A stretch of 64,000 nt of DNA. Origin: Nematostella vectensis (Eukaryota > Cnidaria > Anthozoa > Actiniaria > Edwardsiidae). The translations under genes and the position numbers were made by a program. The notes under the pieces were generated by a model, which saw only the letters and a list, made by a program, of their open reading frames with translations, was not told the origin of the DNA and did not search any database. The stretch spans positions 14,543,121 through 14,607,120 of the forward strand of contig NC_064047.1 of NCBI RefSeq assembly GCF_932526225.1, read 5' to 3'. This document shows, one piece after another, positions 54,114 to 64,000 of the stretch. Positions within the stretch are counted from its first letter, which is position 1. Each line of letters opens with the position of its first letter.

Positions 54114-54815
54114 ATGGCGGACAGACGTGTTTCAGAAGCTCCCTTACAAAATGTCAAAACTTCCTTCAAAACCGCCTCTAAACTACGGCGATCTCAATCC
54201 TTATCGGATCTAGGGCAAGTAGTCTCACCAGGTAGCATTGATTTGCCGGAGGTTGTGTATTTTGGGAAAAAATTTTCCAGTAATGTGAATAACTCTGCTC
54301 AGGACGCTGCTTCGATAAAAGTTTCCGAAGCCGAGTCTGCTGCCATCAAGAGAGCGCTGAACGGAAGGGATTTGGGATCACTAAACAAGACTGATCTCAA
54401 GATCGAACTGGGAAAAAGGAAACTCTTGACATCTGGCTTAAAATCAGTATTGGTGGATAGGTTAAAGTCATATATTCTCGAGCATGAAAGTGAGTCACAA
54501 CGGGGCAACGATATTTCCCGCCTAAATTCAAACTTCAGACATGATCAAGTTTCTAGCGTGTCCGCCGATCAAAATCACTCGGGCTGTTTAAGCTACGAAA
54601 GTTTCCAAGTTTTCTGCAATCGCATTCAGGGTGAACTAGCGGATATAAAAAAACTTCTTTGTGACAGAGCAGAATTATCCGATTCAAGTTCACAGATAAG
54701 GCTTCAAGATGAGAACAGTCTATTGAGAGACCGAGTTAACCAAATGGAAGTCAAGTTCGAGGACATGAGAGAAGAAAGGGACAGCCTCAAACTTGTTGTC
54801 TCTCTTTTGGGTTAA
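54114..54815 (+). CDS. LINE H ORF1a: SAP domain and coiled coil
   Basis: Likely start MADRRVSE (an upstream ATG at 54042 is in frame). LNKTDLKIELGKRKLLTSG followed by LVDRLKSYI, near residues 90-125, is a SAP DNA-binding helix-turn-helix. A Ser-rich linker and then a heptad-like coiled coil (LQDENSLLRDRVNQMEVKF) end at LVVSLLG and TAA. The frame is the same as ORF1b, and the same TAA is present in copy 2. Confidence 0.8.
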   Translation: MADRRVSEAPLQNVKTSFKTASKLRRSQSLSDLGQVVSPGSIDLPEVVYFGKKFSSNVNNSAQDAASIKVSEAESAAIKRALNGRDLGSLNKTDLKIELGKRKLLTSGLKSVLVDRLKSYILEHESESQRGNDISRLNSNFRHDQVSSVSADQNHSGCLSYESFQVFCNRIQGELADIKKLLCDRAELSDSSSQIRLQDENSLLRDRVNQMEVKFEDMREERDSLKLVVSLLG

Positions 54816-55577
54816 GACTTAAATACAAGCCTGAAATCTGACAAAGAGAAAGCTTCAGTGGAACCGTCACCCATGGCTGCAGCGCCTTTGCCGAACAACA
54901 ATAGCAATATTGGCAAGCAATCTGCAGATGGAACAGGGAAATCAAAGAAAAGTCGATCTAAAGCTTCTAAACGTAGATCTGCTAATACGCAACCAGCTAG
55001 ATCAGATTCTGCCGGAAAGGGGAGCCCGACTTCCATTGGATCTGGTGAAAATCAGTCAGAGGAGATCGCAATGCAAAGAAGACAAAATGTTGTTATTTCT
55101 GGTGATTCCATAATTAATTTCGTCAAGGGTCGGGAATTATCTGACGCGTCGAAACGTGTAACGGTAAAGCCCTTCTCAGGCGCAACCGTGGAAGACATGC
55201 ATGATTATGTGAAACCAATCCTGAAGAAAAACCCATACACACTGGTACTGCATATTGGTACAAATGATCTTCGGAATTCTGAACCACAAGAAGTTGCAAA
55301 TGCCATCACCGACTTAGCGCGCAGGATCGAGAGTGAAGCCACCCATGATGTAAATATTGCCGTAAGTGGGCTTACTACAAGGTCTGACTCGAGTGATCTG
55401 GCTAACAGGGTAAGAGAGACAAATCGCATTCTTCGCTCGTTCTGTAACCAAAACGATTGGCAGTTTTCCGCAAACAATAACATTAATAGATCGCACTTGA
55501 ACGCTGGCGGTTTACACCTAAATCCTTCAGGAACCACTGCTCTGCAAAGAAATTTTAAATCATTATTGAATAATTGA
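54816..55577 (+). CDS. LINE H ORF1b: SGNH/GDSL esterase domain
   Basis: First Met at 54858, in frame with ORF1a. Basic linker (KSKKSRSKASKRRS), then VVISGDSIINFVKG with the GDS nucleophile block, TLVLHIGTNDL (block III G-x-N-D) and HLNAGGLHLNPSG carrying the catalytic His. SGNH esterase domains are known in ORF1 of CR1/L2 LINEs, with RNP or membrane roles proposed. The frame is open to a TGA at 55575. Confidence 0.85.
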   Translation, partial: DLNTSLKSDKEKASVEPSPMAAAPLPNNNSNIGKQSADGTGKSKKSRSKASKRRSANTQPARSDSAGKGSPTSIGSGENQSEEIAMQRRQNVVISGDSIINFVKGRELSDASKRVTVKPFSGATVEDMHDYVKPILKKNPYTLVLHIGTNDLRNSEPQEVANAITDLARRIESEATHDVNIAVSGLTTRSDSSDLANRVRETNRILRSFCNQNDWQFSANNNINRSHLNAGGLHLNPSGTTALQRNFKSLLNN

Positions 55578-55589
55578 TTCGATGAAAGT

Positions 55590-58444
55590 GTGAGCATAGG
55601 AAATTCACTTTCCCAGCAATCGAAATCATTTTCTTGTAATCCTGATCCGTTTTCAACTGCGCCACTAGATACAGGGACCACTATTCTAAATGGCCCTAAA
55701 TGTAGAGGTTTCAAAATGGCTTTTCTCAACATTGTAAGCATACCAAATTACATAGACGAAATTCGCATTTCCCATTTATTTAAATCCTTCGATCTTCTTG
55801 GCTTTAGTGAGACTGGACTTGATTCTACTTTTTCTGATGGCGAAGTGAGAATTCCGGGCTACGACATTATCAGGAAGGATAGGAACCGAAATGGTGGTGG
55901 TGTTTGTTTATATCTACGCTCTTCCATTAATTATTGTATAAGAAATCTTGTTCCTGATAGTGTTGAGGCTGTTTGTGTTGAAATAACAAAACCACATAGC
56001 CGCCCATTCTTTGTCTCTATAATCTATAGACCTGAATCACCAATCGATTACTTTAATGACCTGGAACAATTGATCAAAGCTGTAGATGACGTGAACAAAG
56101 AACATGTGATCCTCGGGGACTTAAATTGTTGTTTGATGAAAAGACCTATTGAAAATAAAACAAAAAGACTTAAAAAGATATATGAAACATACCAGCTTTC
56201 TCAGTTGTTAAATGAACCTACTCGCATAACAATGCATTCTAAAAGTCTAATTGATCACTTTGTCACGTCATGCCCAGATAAGATCAACTCGTCAGGTGTC
56301 ATTCATCTTGGTTCGAGTGATCATAGTCTTATCTATGGCATAAGAAAAATAAAACCGTACAAAAGCTCGCGGGAAAAAGCAAATACTATTGAGATCCGCA
56401 ACATGAAAAAATTCAATCAGGAACTTTTTGCTCGTGATCTCCTTGCTCAGCCGTGGGAGCAAATTGTTTTATGTCCAGACGCAAATAAAATGTGGGATTT
56501 TTGGAGGGATTTATTTCTCAATGTACTTGATAAACATGCACCAGTTCAGCTAAAAAAGAAAAAAGCCTTCAGTGACCCATGGGTAACTAAGGAAATAAGA
56601 GAATTAATAATTCATAGGGATAAAGCAAAACGCAAAGCAGTGGTGTCTAAGTTATCCAGTGACTGGGAAGTCTATAAATCTTTTCGAAATAAAGTCAACA
56701 TTGCTCTACAGCAAGCAAAATCAGACTTTTATAGAAATAAGGTTGCTAGTCAAGAGACCAATCCTAAGGAGGCCTGGAAGACTATCAACAATTTGCTTGG
56801 CCGCAATTCTGGTCAAAGCGTTGTTAACGAACTGAAAATTAATGATCAAAGTATCAGTTCTCCTGAAGAAATAGCTGAGGCCTTTAATTCCTATTTTTCT
56901 AATATTGGCCCAAACTTAGCTAATTCAATGCCACCTACTAATACATCATTTGAAAGTTTTGTTGAGTCTTGCCAGGTAAATATGACACATTTTAAATTGT
57001 CGTTTCCTAACAAAGTTTTGAAACTCTTGAGCAACCTCTCTAGCCCAAAGGCAACTGGTATTGACAAAAACTCTGGCAAGATATTGAAAGCTGCTGCTAG
57101 TTCTATTTCTCCGTCGCTTTCTTATATCTTTAACAACGCGATAATTACATGCTGTTTTCCAGATGAGTGGAAAATGGCCAGAGTCCTACCTATTTTCAAA
57201 AAAGGGGCAAAGAATATACCGGATAACTATCGGCCTATCTCTATTCTGCCAGTGATTAGCAAGCTTATGGAGAACATAATGTTTGAACAGCTGTATGACC
57301 ATTTGATCAAAAACAATATACTATCTGAACACCAATTTGGCTTTCGGAAGTTACATTCTACCACATATGCGCTTCTCGATTGTACTAACAGCTGGTATGT
57401 TAACATGGATAGAAAATTGTTTAACTTGGTCGTATACTGTAAACCACGGGGTATTACTTCGCAAGTTAGAAATGTATGGTATCACGGGGAATGCCTTGTT
57501 ATTATTACAGTCTTACTTAACCAACCGTAAACAAAAATGCCAGCTGAATGGAGTTATGTCTTCCGAAAGCCAAATTAAATGTGGAATTCCTCAAGGCTCA
57601 ATTCTTGGTCCCCTATTCTTCCTTATATATATAAATGATCTTCCCCCATGTCTAAGTTGTGCATCCCCACGAATGTTTGCGGATGACACTAATCTCACGA
57701 TATCGGGAGAAACAATGGAAGAGGTGGAGGTGGCCATGAATGAGGACCTGGGGAATGTTAAGGAGTGGTTGCTAGCCAACAAATTGAGTCTAAATGTGGC
57801 TAAACAGAATTTCTTGTAATGGGTTCTCATTATAAGCTGAGAAACCTCCCTTGTCAGCCTAATATTACAATTGACGATAAAAACTTAAAGCAGATTAGAC
57901 AAAGTAGGGTTCTCGGGATGGAAATTAATGAGCATCTCAACTGGGATTACTGTCGCTAAAAAAGTCAGCTCTGGAATAGGAGCTTTAAGACGAATTCGCG
58001 ACTTTGTTGACAGGGACACTTTACTGTCAATCCATAATGCAATTATTCGGCCACATTTTAATTACTGCAGTGAAGTGTGGGATACTCTCGGCCAGGGAAA
58101 TTCCAAAAGACTTCAAAAACTCCAAAATAGAGCAGCAAGGGTGATCACCAGAACATCCAATGAGGATCCGGCCTCTGGGGCTCTGGCGGAACTTGGGTGG
58201 GATACGCTGGAGGTCCAAAGGACAAAACAAAAGCAAAAAAAAAATGTATAAAGTGATTAACGGCTCCCACACCGCACTTCAGCTACCACTCCCTAAAACA
58301 GAATTTATGAACAAAAGCTTCAGTTACAATGGAGCAAAAATTTGGAACTCTCTCCCTGAAAACATTAGAAATTGCCAAACTTTAAAAGCCTTTTTAAATC
58401 AATTAAATGCTCACACTTTCACCAATATTTCATACAGTAATTAA
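55590..58444 (+). pseudogene. LINE H copy 1 ORF2 (endonuclease + RT), disabled
   Basis: Endonuclease at 55715-56340: MAFLNIVSIPNYIDEI, GFSETGLD, NGGGVCLYLRSS, ILGDLNC, GSSDHSLIYG. RT from 57030: MARVLPIFKKGAKNIPDNYR, EHQFGFRKLHST. At 57425 about a dozen codons that should hold motif A (F-x-D-x-x-K-A-F-D) are deleted with a frame change; NHGVLLRKLEMYG follows. GIPQGSILGPLFFL and RMFADDTNLTI are intact. Further frameshifts lie near 57812 and 57958, and a deletion near 58245 removes part of the C-terminus. ILGDLN and SDHS remain intact, so only RT is dead. Confidence 0.88.
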
Positions 58445-58861
58445 TTAATTAATATATTATATTTCTTTCTTTTATCTTTCTCAGTTTTTATTATAGATAT
58501 TATATAGGCTAGATTATATTATATTTATATATATATTTGTTGTAAGTAGTCCACACGCCCCCAGTGGAAATCAGCATTTAGTATAGTTGTCGGGGCAAGC
58601 GTGTTATAAATAAAGTGTTATCTGTCATTGCACACATAGATATTGATATTTTTTTTCCTTCTCTCCAAAAATCAGGCTCCCATAAACTGTTTTGATTTTT
58701 TATCCGTTTGTTTTTACTCTCTTTTATGCATAAAATTAATGATGATAAAAAGAAAATATTCAGGCATCCAACAAAACTCTTTTGCTTTCTTAGAAAAGTC
58801 ATGACGTGAGGATATTAGATAACAGGGAAGTTCTTGCCAGAGATTTACAGCTAGTGATTCC

Positions 58862-59100
58862 AATGTAAAGTCAGTGGATTGCGATAAAGAGGGCAGGTAT
58901 GTATCAATGCTTTTATACGGGAAACACTTGATTTTTGCGAATATTTATGAATCTGACAGGGAAAAAGATCAAACCTCTTTTTACAAATCAATGACAGCTC
59001 GGTTGTCTGATACAAGAAAGGGTATTGAAGATACAAGTATCATTGTCGGTGGAGATTTAAATGTGTGTAAAAAAAACAGACGAAAAGCGCTTCACATGGA
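58862..59100 (+). pseudogene. L1-like endonuclease fragment
   Basis: The frame reads DKEGRYVSMLLYGKHLIFAN, IYESDREKDQTSFYKSM and IIVGGDLNVC, the D-x-E-G-R and G-G-D-x-N blocks of apurinic endonucleases. It is short and isolated. Confidence 0.65.
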
Positions 59101-60477
59101 GGCAAAAACGTCTACTCAGATAAAGGCGTCTAGATTATTTGTTTGTAAGCGATGAACTAAAACAAAACATACCCGTTGATGACAGTACCGTCTATTAAAT
59201 CAAAATAAGATAATTAAATGATGTCAAGTAACTAAGTACAAGTAAAGAAACCACCATTGAGCAATAAATTGACATCACGATAATTAAATAAATACTAAAG
59301 ATATAAACTTTAACTTAAACATAGCTTAAGGTAAATGTGTTGGAGCAGAACTGAAGAGAGAACTATCATGCTTAGCTTGCAACAGTTGTCATAAAGGACC
59401 ACCATCACTTGGCAAGATGATCACTTGTCAATACTGTCAAACGACCACAAAAGAGTAAAAATGCGGTAACAACCTTGCTGGCCAGCTGCTTATATGATCA
59501 ATCACTTGAAAACTGCCAAACTAAACGTTGTAAGTACGCATTGCAAAGTTCCCTGGCCACAACATTGATACCATTTATTGAATGAGCTAAATTCTCTACT
59601 GCTGGATCCCAAACATATGGTAATAGATGACTCTACCAAAACCACTACTCAATTTCTGTCATAAAGAAATTGCAAGACACGTTCGAAACTCATTTTATAT
59701 ATTTCAGTTATAGTCCAAGTTAATAAAGTTAACATAATTGAGATCCATATTGTTATATTTCAATTATAAGTGTTTATGCAAAAGATTTTTACCGCAAGTT
59801 AATAAGGTGAAATAGTTGACAAAGTTCTATAACTTGTTTTACATTATATGTATTTTACATTTCAAAGATATCTAAATATTACACAAACTTCAATGTCTTT
59901 CTGTGAAAATCTTCAAGATTGAGTACGACTTCTAAATCAGCATTGTCTTTGGTAATTGTGAATTACACAATTGGTCAAATTAATTTTTAAGACTTTTTAT
60001 ATTTGAATATGTATGCAATTACTCCAATTTACTGTTAATAAAAAACGCCAAAACTCAAACCCATGTAGCATGCCACTGAAGTTGTTTTAATTATTTCTGA
60101 GGACTACTTGTACACTGCACCCACACAGATTTGATAAATAAATGCTTGTAGAAGCTATACTTTTAAGTTATAGTGTAAATAATAGAAGTTATACTTTTAA
60201 GCTATTGTATATTATAAAATGTTTAACATGTGGAATTACTTTTTTTTGCGCGTTTTCGCCAGCGACTGCAAACACCTAATATATATTATTATACAATTAT
60301 ACTACTCCACTTGGAACAAGAAGGCGGTCTAATACTTTAAGGAAAGAATGTTTAGACTGGAATATCAATTTTGGGGAATTGTACAGAACAATTTTTAAAC
60401 AACCTTTTACCATATTCCAAAATTAATTCTACCCGAGCACTTCATTAAAAAAAACCCGTCAAATACCACAATATGTT
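59101..60477. other. AT-rich stretch, no gene recognised
   Basis: No coding structure. Paired phrases ACTTTTAAG(T/C)TAT and GAAG.TATACTTTTAAG repeat near 60150 and 60185. Confidence 0.4.
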
Positions 60478-61355
60478 GTGACAACATCCGCCTGTGACAA
60501 CTTTGGCCTCACCATCAGTATCAAGAAGACTGAAGTGATGTATCAGCCCGCCCCAGGAAAACCATATCAGGAACCAAACATCACAGTTAAGGGGCAGCGA
60601 CTTCAAGATGTAGAAAACTTCACCTACCTCGGCAGCACTCTCTCCCGCAACGCCAACATCGATGCAGAAATCAACAACCGCATCGCGAAGGCAAGCAGTG
60701 CCTTTGGGAGATTGAGGAAGTCAGTCTGGGAACGCAGAGGCATCTCACAATGCACCAAGATCAAAGTGTACAGAGCAGTCGTCTTAACAACACTTCTCTA
60801 TGGCTGCGAAACTTGGACCATCTACAGAAGACATGAGAAACTTCTCCAGCAGTTCCATCTCCGCTGTCTCAGAAACATCCTAAATATCCGCTGGCAGGAT
60901 AGAATCACAAACACTGAGGTTCTGGAGAGAGCAAACCTCCCCAGCGTCATTACCACCATGCGCAAAGCTCAGACACGATGGGCAGGACACGTCTGCCGTA
61001 TGTCAGACTCCAGAATACCCAAACAGCTGTTGTACGGTGAACTAAGCCGTGGAAGCAGGAAAGTTGGAGGCCAGCGCAAACGCTATAAAGACTGCATCAA
61101 ATCACATCTGAAAGACTTCAATATCGACGTGCAGCATCTGACAGACCGATTTGGCGTAATCTGATTCACAAAGGTGCCATCCACTCAGAAAATAAACGCT
61201 CCAACGCAGCCAAAAACAAACGCCAAAAACGCAAGGCTAGAGCTGACCAACCTACCAATATGACCCCCTCTTACTGGTGTCCGACTTGTGGAAGGGGTTT
61301 TCTTGCACGAATTGGCCTTATAAGCCACCTGCGGATTCATCCCTCCGCCCCTTAG
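60478..61355 (+). pseudogene. LINE RT thumb/C-terminus with C2H2 finger, one frameshift
   Basis: Open frame 60478-61161: NFGLTISIKKTEVMYQPA, DVENFTYLGSTLSRNANIDA, TTLLYGCETWTIYRRH, RWAGHVCRMSDSRIPKQLLY and GGQRKRYKDCIKSHLKDF. A frameshift near 61153 moves to WRNLIHKGA and a basic region. It ends with a C2H2 finger (CPTCGRGF...HLRIH) and a stop at 61353. This is the RT C-terminus typical of a widespread invertebrate LINE; motifs upstream of the thumb are absent. Confidence 0.82.
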
Positions 61356-61834
61356 ACACTGTTATAATGTCAGTATTGCTATGGTCATACTCGACTACGA
61401 GTTGACGAACAACATTGCCCCATAGCAACGCCATACACTTTCAAATTTTGCTCCAACTTGCTTATTACTTCAATCAATATTAAAATCATGGGAAGGACGA
61501 GTTATAGATCCCGCAAGCGTAAATATCACAGGAATCAACACTATGTAGTCTAGTCTAAACAAGCAAAAAGCCGCATCAATTTAGAAAGAGAGGGGAACTG
61601 AGCTGGTTCATCGTGGAATCACAATAGATATGCCTCTTCTAAGAGGATCGAGGGAAATGTGAAAAAGGGCGAAGACCCTGCAAGCAACCTCAATGGTTAG
61701 TCTTTCATTTGCTTGCTTGTAATGACTATGGCGAGCAAAACATTGTCTTAACGGAAGTTCCCTGGCTGTGCCTCGTGTCTTCGATTGTTGTGCTTGAACT
61801 GTGGTTTGAAGCATAACTTCTTTAGTAGTAGCAG
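61356..61834. other. LINE 3' UTR and unassigned DNA
   Basis: ATGGTCATACTCGACTACGA near 61381 resembles the 3' UTR of the preceding LINE. Nothing further recognised. Confidence 0.35.
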
Positions 61835-61872
61835 CAGCCGCAGCAGCAGCAGCAGTAGTAGCTTTATTTTAA
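61826..61872 (-). repeat. Trinucleotide (GCT/ACT)n tract
   Basis: AGTAGTAGCAGCAGCCGCAG continues as further AGC and AGT triplets. On the minus strand it follows AAAATAAAGC, so it may be the 3' tail of a mostly lost LINE. Confidence 0.55.
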
Positions 61873-61941
61873 GAGGGTAACACTTATTTATAGTGAAAAA
61901 GATTGAAAACCATGACATTGAAATATTTGAAAGCCGCACTG

Positions 61942-64000
61942 GAGCATGAAAGTGAGTCACAACGGGGCAACAATATTTCCCGCCTAAATTCAAACTTCAG
62001 ACATGATCAAGTTTCTAGCGTGTCCGCCGATCAAAATCACTCGGGCTGTTTAAACTACGAAAGTTTCCAAGTTTTCTGCAATCGCATTCAGGGTGAACTA
62101 GCGGATATAAAAAAACTTCTTTGTAACAGAGCAGAATTATCCGATTCAAGTTCACAGATAAGGCTTCAAGATGAGAACAGTCTATTGAGAGACCGAGTTA
62201 ACCAAATGGAAGTCAAGTTCGAGGACATGAGAGAAGAAAGGGACAGCCTCAAACTTGTTGTCTCTCTTTTGGGTTAAGACTTATATACAAGCCTGAAATC
62301 TGACAAAGAGAAAGCTTCAGTGGAACCGTCACCAATGGCTGCAGCGCCTTTGCCGAACAACAATAGCAATATTGGCAAGCAATCTGCAGATGGAACAGGG
62401 AAATCAAAGAAAAGTCGATCTAAAGCTTCTAAACGTAGATCTGCTAATACGCAACCAGCTAGATCAGATTCTGCCGGAGAAGGGACCCCGACTTCCATTG
62501 GATCTGGTGAAAATCAGTCAGAGGAGATCGCAATGCAAAGAAGACAAAATGTTGTTATTGCTGGTGATTCCATAATTAATTTCGTCAAGGGTCGGGAATT
62601 ATCTGACGCGTCGAAACGTGTAACGGTAAAGTCCTTCTCAGGCGCAACCGTGGAAGACATGCATGATTATGTGAAACCAATCCTGAAGAAAAACCCATAC
62701 ACACTGGTACTGCATATTGGTACAAATGATCTTCGGAATTCTGAACCACAAGAAGTTGCAAATGCCATCACCGACTTAGCGCGCAGGATCGAGAGTGAAG
62801 CCACCCATGATGTAAATATTGCCGTAAGTGGGCTTACTACAAGGTCTGACTCGAGTGATCTGGCTAACAGGGTAAGAGAGACAAATCGCATTCTTCGCTC
62901 GTTCTGTAACCAAAACGATTGGCAGTTTTCCGCAAACAATAACATTAATAGATCGCACTTGAACGCTGGCGGTTTACACCTAAATCCTTGAAGGACCACT
63001 GCTCTGCAAAGAAATTTTAAATCATTATTGAATAATTGATTCGATGAAAGTGTGAGCATAGGAAATTCACTTTCCCAGCAATCGAATTCATTTTCTTGTA
63101 ATCCTGATCCGTTTTCAACTGCGCCACTAGATACAGGGACCACTATTCTAAATGGCCCTAAATGTAGAGGTTTCAAAATGGCTTTTCTCAACATTGTAAG
63201 CATACCAAATTACATAGACGAAATTCGCATTTCCCATTTATTTAAATCCTTCGATCTTCTTGGCTTTAGTGAGACTAGACTTGAAGTGAGAATTCGGGGC
63301 TACGACATTATCAGGAAGGATAGGAACCGAAATGGTGGTGGTGTTTGTTTATATCTACGCTCTTCCATTAATTATTGTATAAGAAATCTTGTTCCTGATA
63401 GTGTTGAGGCTGTTTGTGTTGAAATAACAAAACCACATAGCCGCCCATTCTTTGTCTCTATAATCTATAGACCTGAATCACCAATCGATTACTTTAATGA
63501 CCTGGAACAATTGATCAAAGCTGTAGATGACGTGAACAAAGAACATGTGATCCTCGGGGACTTAAATTGTTGTTTGATGAAAAGACCTATTGAAAATAAA
63601 ACAAAAAGACTTAAAAAGATATATGAAACATACCAGCTTTCTCAGTTGTTAAATGAACCTACTCGCATAACAATGCATTCTAAAAGTCTAATTGATCACT
63701 TTGTCACGTCATGCCCAGATAAGATCAACTCGTCAGGTGTCATTCATCTTGGTTCGAGTGATCATAGTCTTATCTATGGCATAAGAAAAATAAATCCGTA
63801 CAAAAGCTCGCGGGAAAAAGCAAATACTATTGAGATCCGCAACATGAAAAAATTCAATCAGGAACTTTTTGCTCGTGATCTCCTTGCTCAGCCGTGGGAG
63901 CAAATTGTTTTATGTCCAGACGCAAATAAAATGTGGGATTTTTGGAGGGATTTATTTCTCAATGTACTTGATAAACATGCACCAGTTCAGCTAAAAAAGA
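61942..64000 (+). pseudogene. LINE family H, copy 2 (5' truncated, runs off window)
   Basis: Matches copy 1 from its base 54480 onward, so it is truncated inside ORF1a just after the SAP domain. The ORF1a coiled coil (to 62277), the same TAA, and ORF1b (62320-62991) are present. ORF1b ends early because the copy 1 NPSG region reads NP-stop. In ORF2, 21 bp after GFSET are deleted in frame (DSTFSDG lost). The endonuclease then reads on to the window edge. Only scattered substitutions separate the copies, so both derive from a closely related source. Confidence 0.9.

Larger units (their letters stand above)
54114..58620 (+). mobile_element. LINE family H, copy 1 (SGNH-type ORF1, EN-RT ORF2)
   Basis: Complete layout ORF1a, ORF1b, ORF2 and 3' UTR ending after ATAAATAAAG near 58610. 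Esterase-bearing ORF1 is a CR1-group trait. A second copy starting inside ORF1a is at 61942-64000. Confidence 0.85.

Noticed and set aside
55205-55741. 178-aa minus-strand ORF, also at 62667-63203
   Set aside because: Conserved only because it is antisense to the SGNH domain in both LINE H copies.

Overview
This is animal DNA, and it looks like a marine invertebrate, most likely an anthozoan cnidarian (stony coral or sea anemone). The reasons are spliced coding fragments, an AT-rich background, and a repeat community of CR1/L2-like and other LINEs, Penelope, DIRS, BEL/Pao, several Ty3/Gypsy lineages, hAT, PIF/Harbinger, THAP-associated transposases and YqaJ-type recombinases. The organism is inferred from family content only. 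No recognisable single-copy host gene was found; almost everything that can be read is a mobile element or its remains.

Layout. 0-5 kb: a small unnamed ORF, a 49-bp tandem repeat and a decayed SWIM/YqaJ gene. 5-15 kb: a pogo/Tigger-like MITE, a dead LINE RT, a Gypsy pseudogene (A) split by a hAT element (6920-10844) with a 5-bp target duplication, then a second Gypsy remnant (B) with its 3' LTR. 15-20 kb: a THAP exon fragment, a LINE RT pseudogene and a Penelope-like pseudogene. 20293-24505: a 4.2-kb unit with TTAA duplications and long terminal inverted repeats. It carries a decayed THAP gene on + and an apparently intact three-exon gene on - that encodes a P2X7-type cysteine-rich 'ballast' domain. 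25-28 kb: a DIRS-type RT fragment fused to a PIF/Harbinger remnant with its Myb-like partner gene. 28473-29020: a 1.5-mer of a 354-bp unit with two perfect hammerhead ribozymes (retrozyme-like). 30638-35996: a complete, very young Ty3/Gypsy element (C) with identical 132-bp LTRs, one 1603-codon ORF and a primer-binding site complementary to its own LTR. It interrupts a spliced Arg/Glu-rich coding sequence.

36.5-41.2 kb: a minus-strand LINE whose ORF2 N-terminus is amplified as five 714-bp tandem units. 41.9-43.9 kb: BEL/Pao pseudogene. 44.2-49.0 kb: a MITE-like unit and a transposase fragment cut in two by a full-length LINE with a 1153-codon ORF and a 2A-like motif. 49.5-53.1 kb: 241-bp repeats and a Gypsy gag element (D) broken by two LINE 3' ends. 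54-58.6 kb and 61.9-64 kb: two copies of one LINE family whose SAP/coiled-coil and SGNH-esterase ORFs are separated by the same in-frame stop.

The three strongest leads are the P2X7-ballast/THAP TIR element, the hammerhead retrozyme, and the self-priming Gypsy element.
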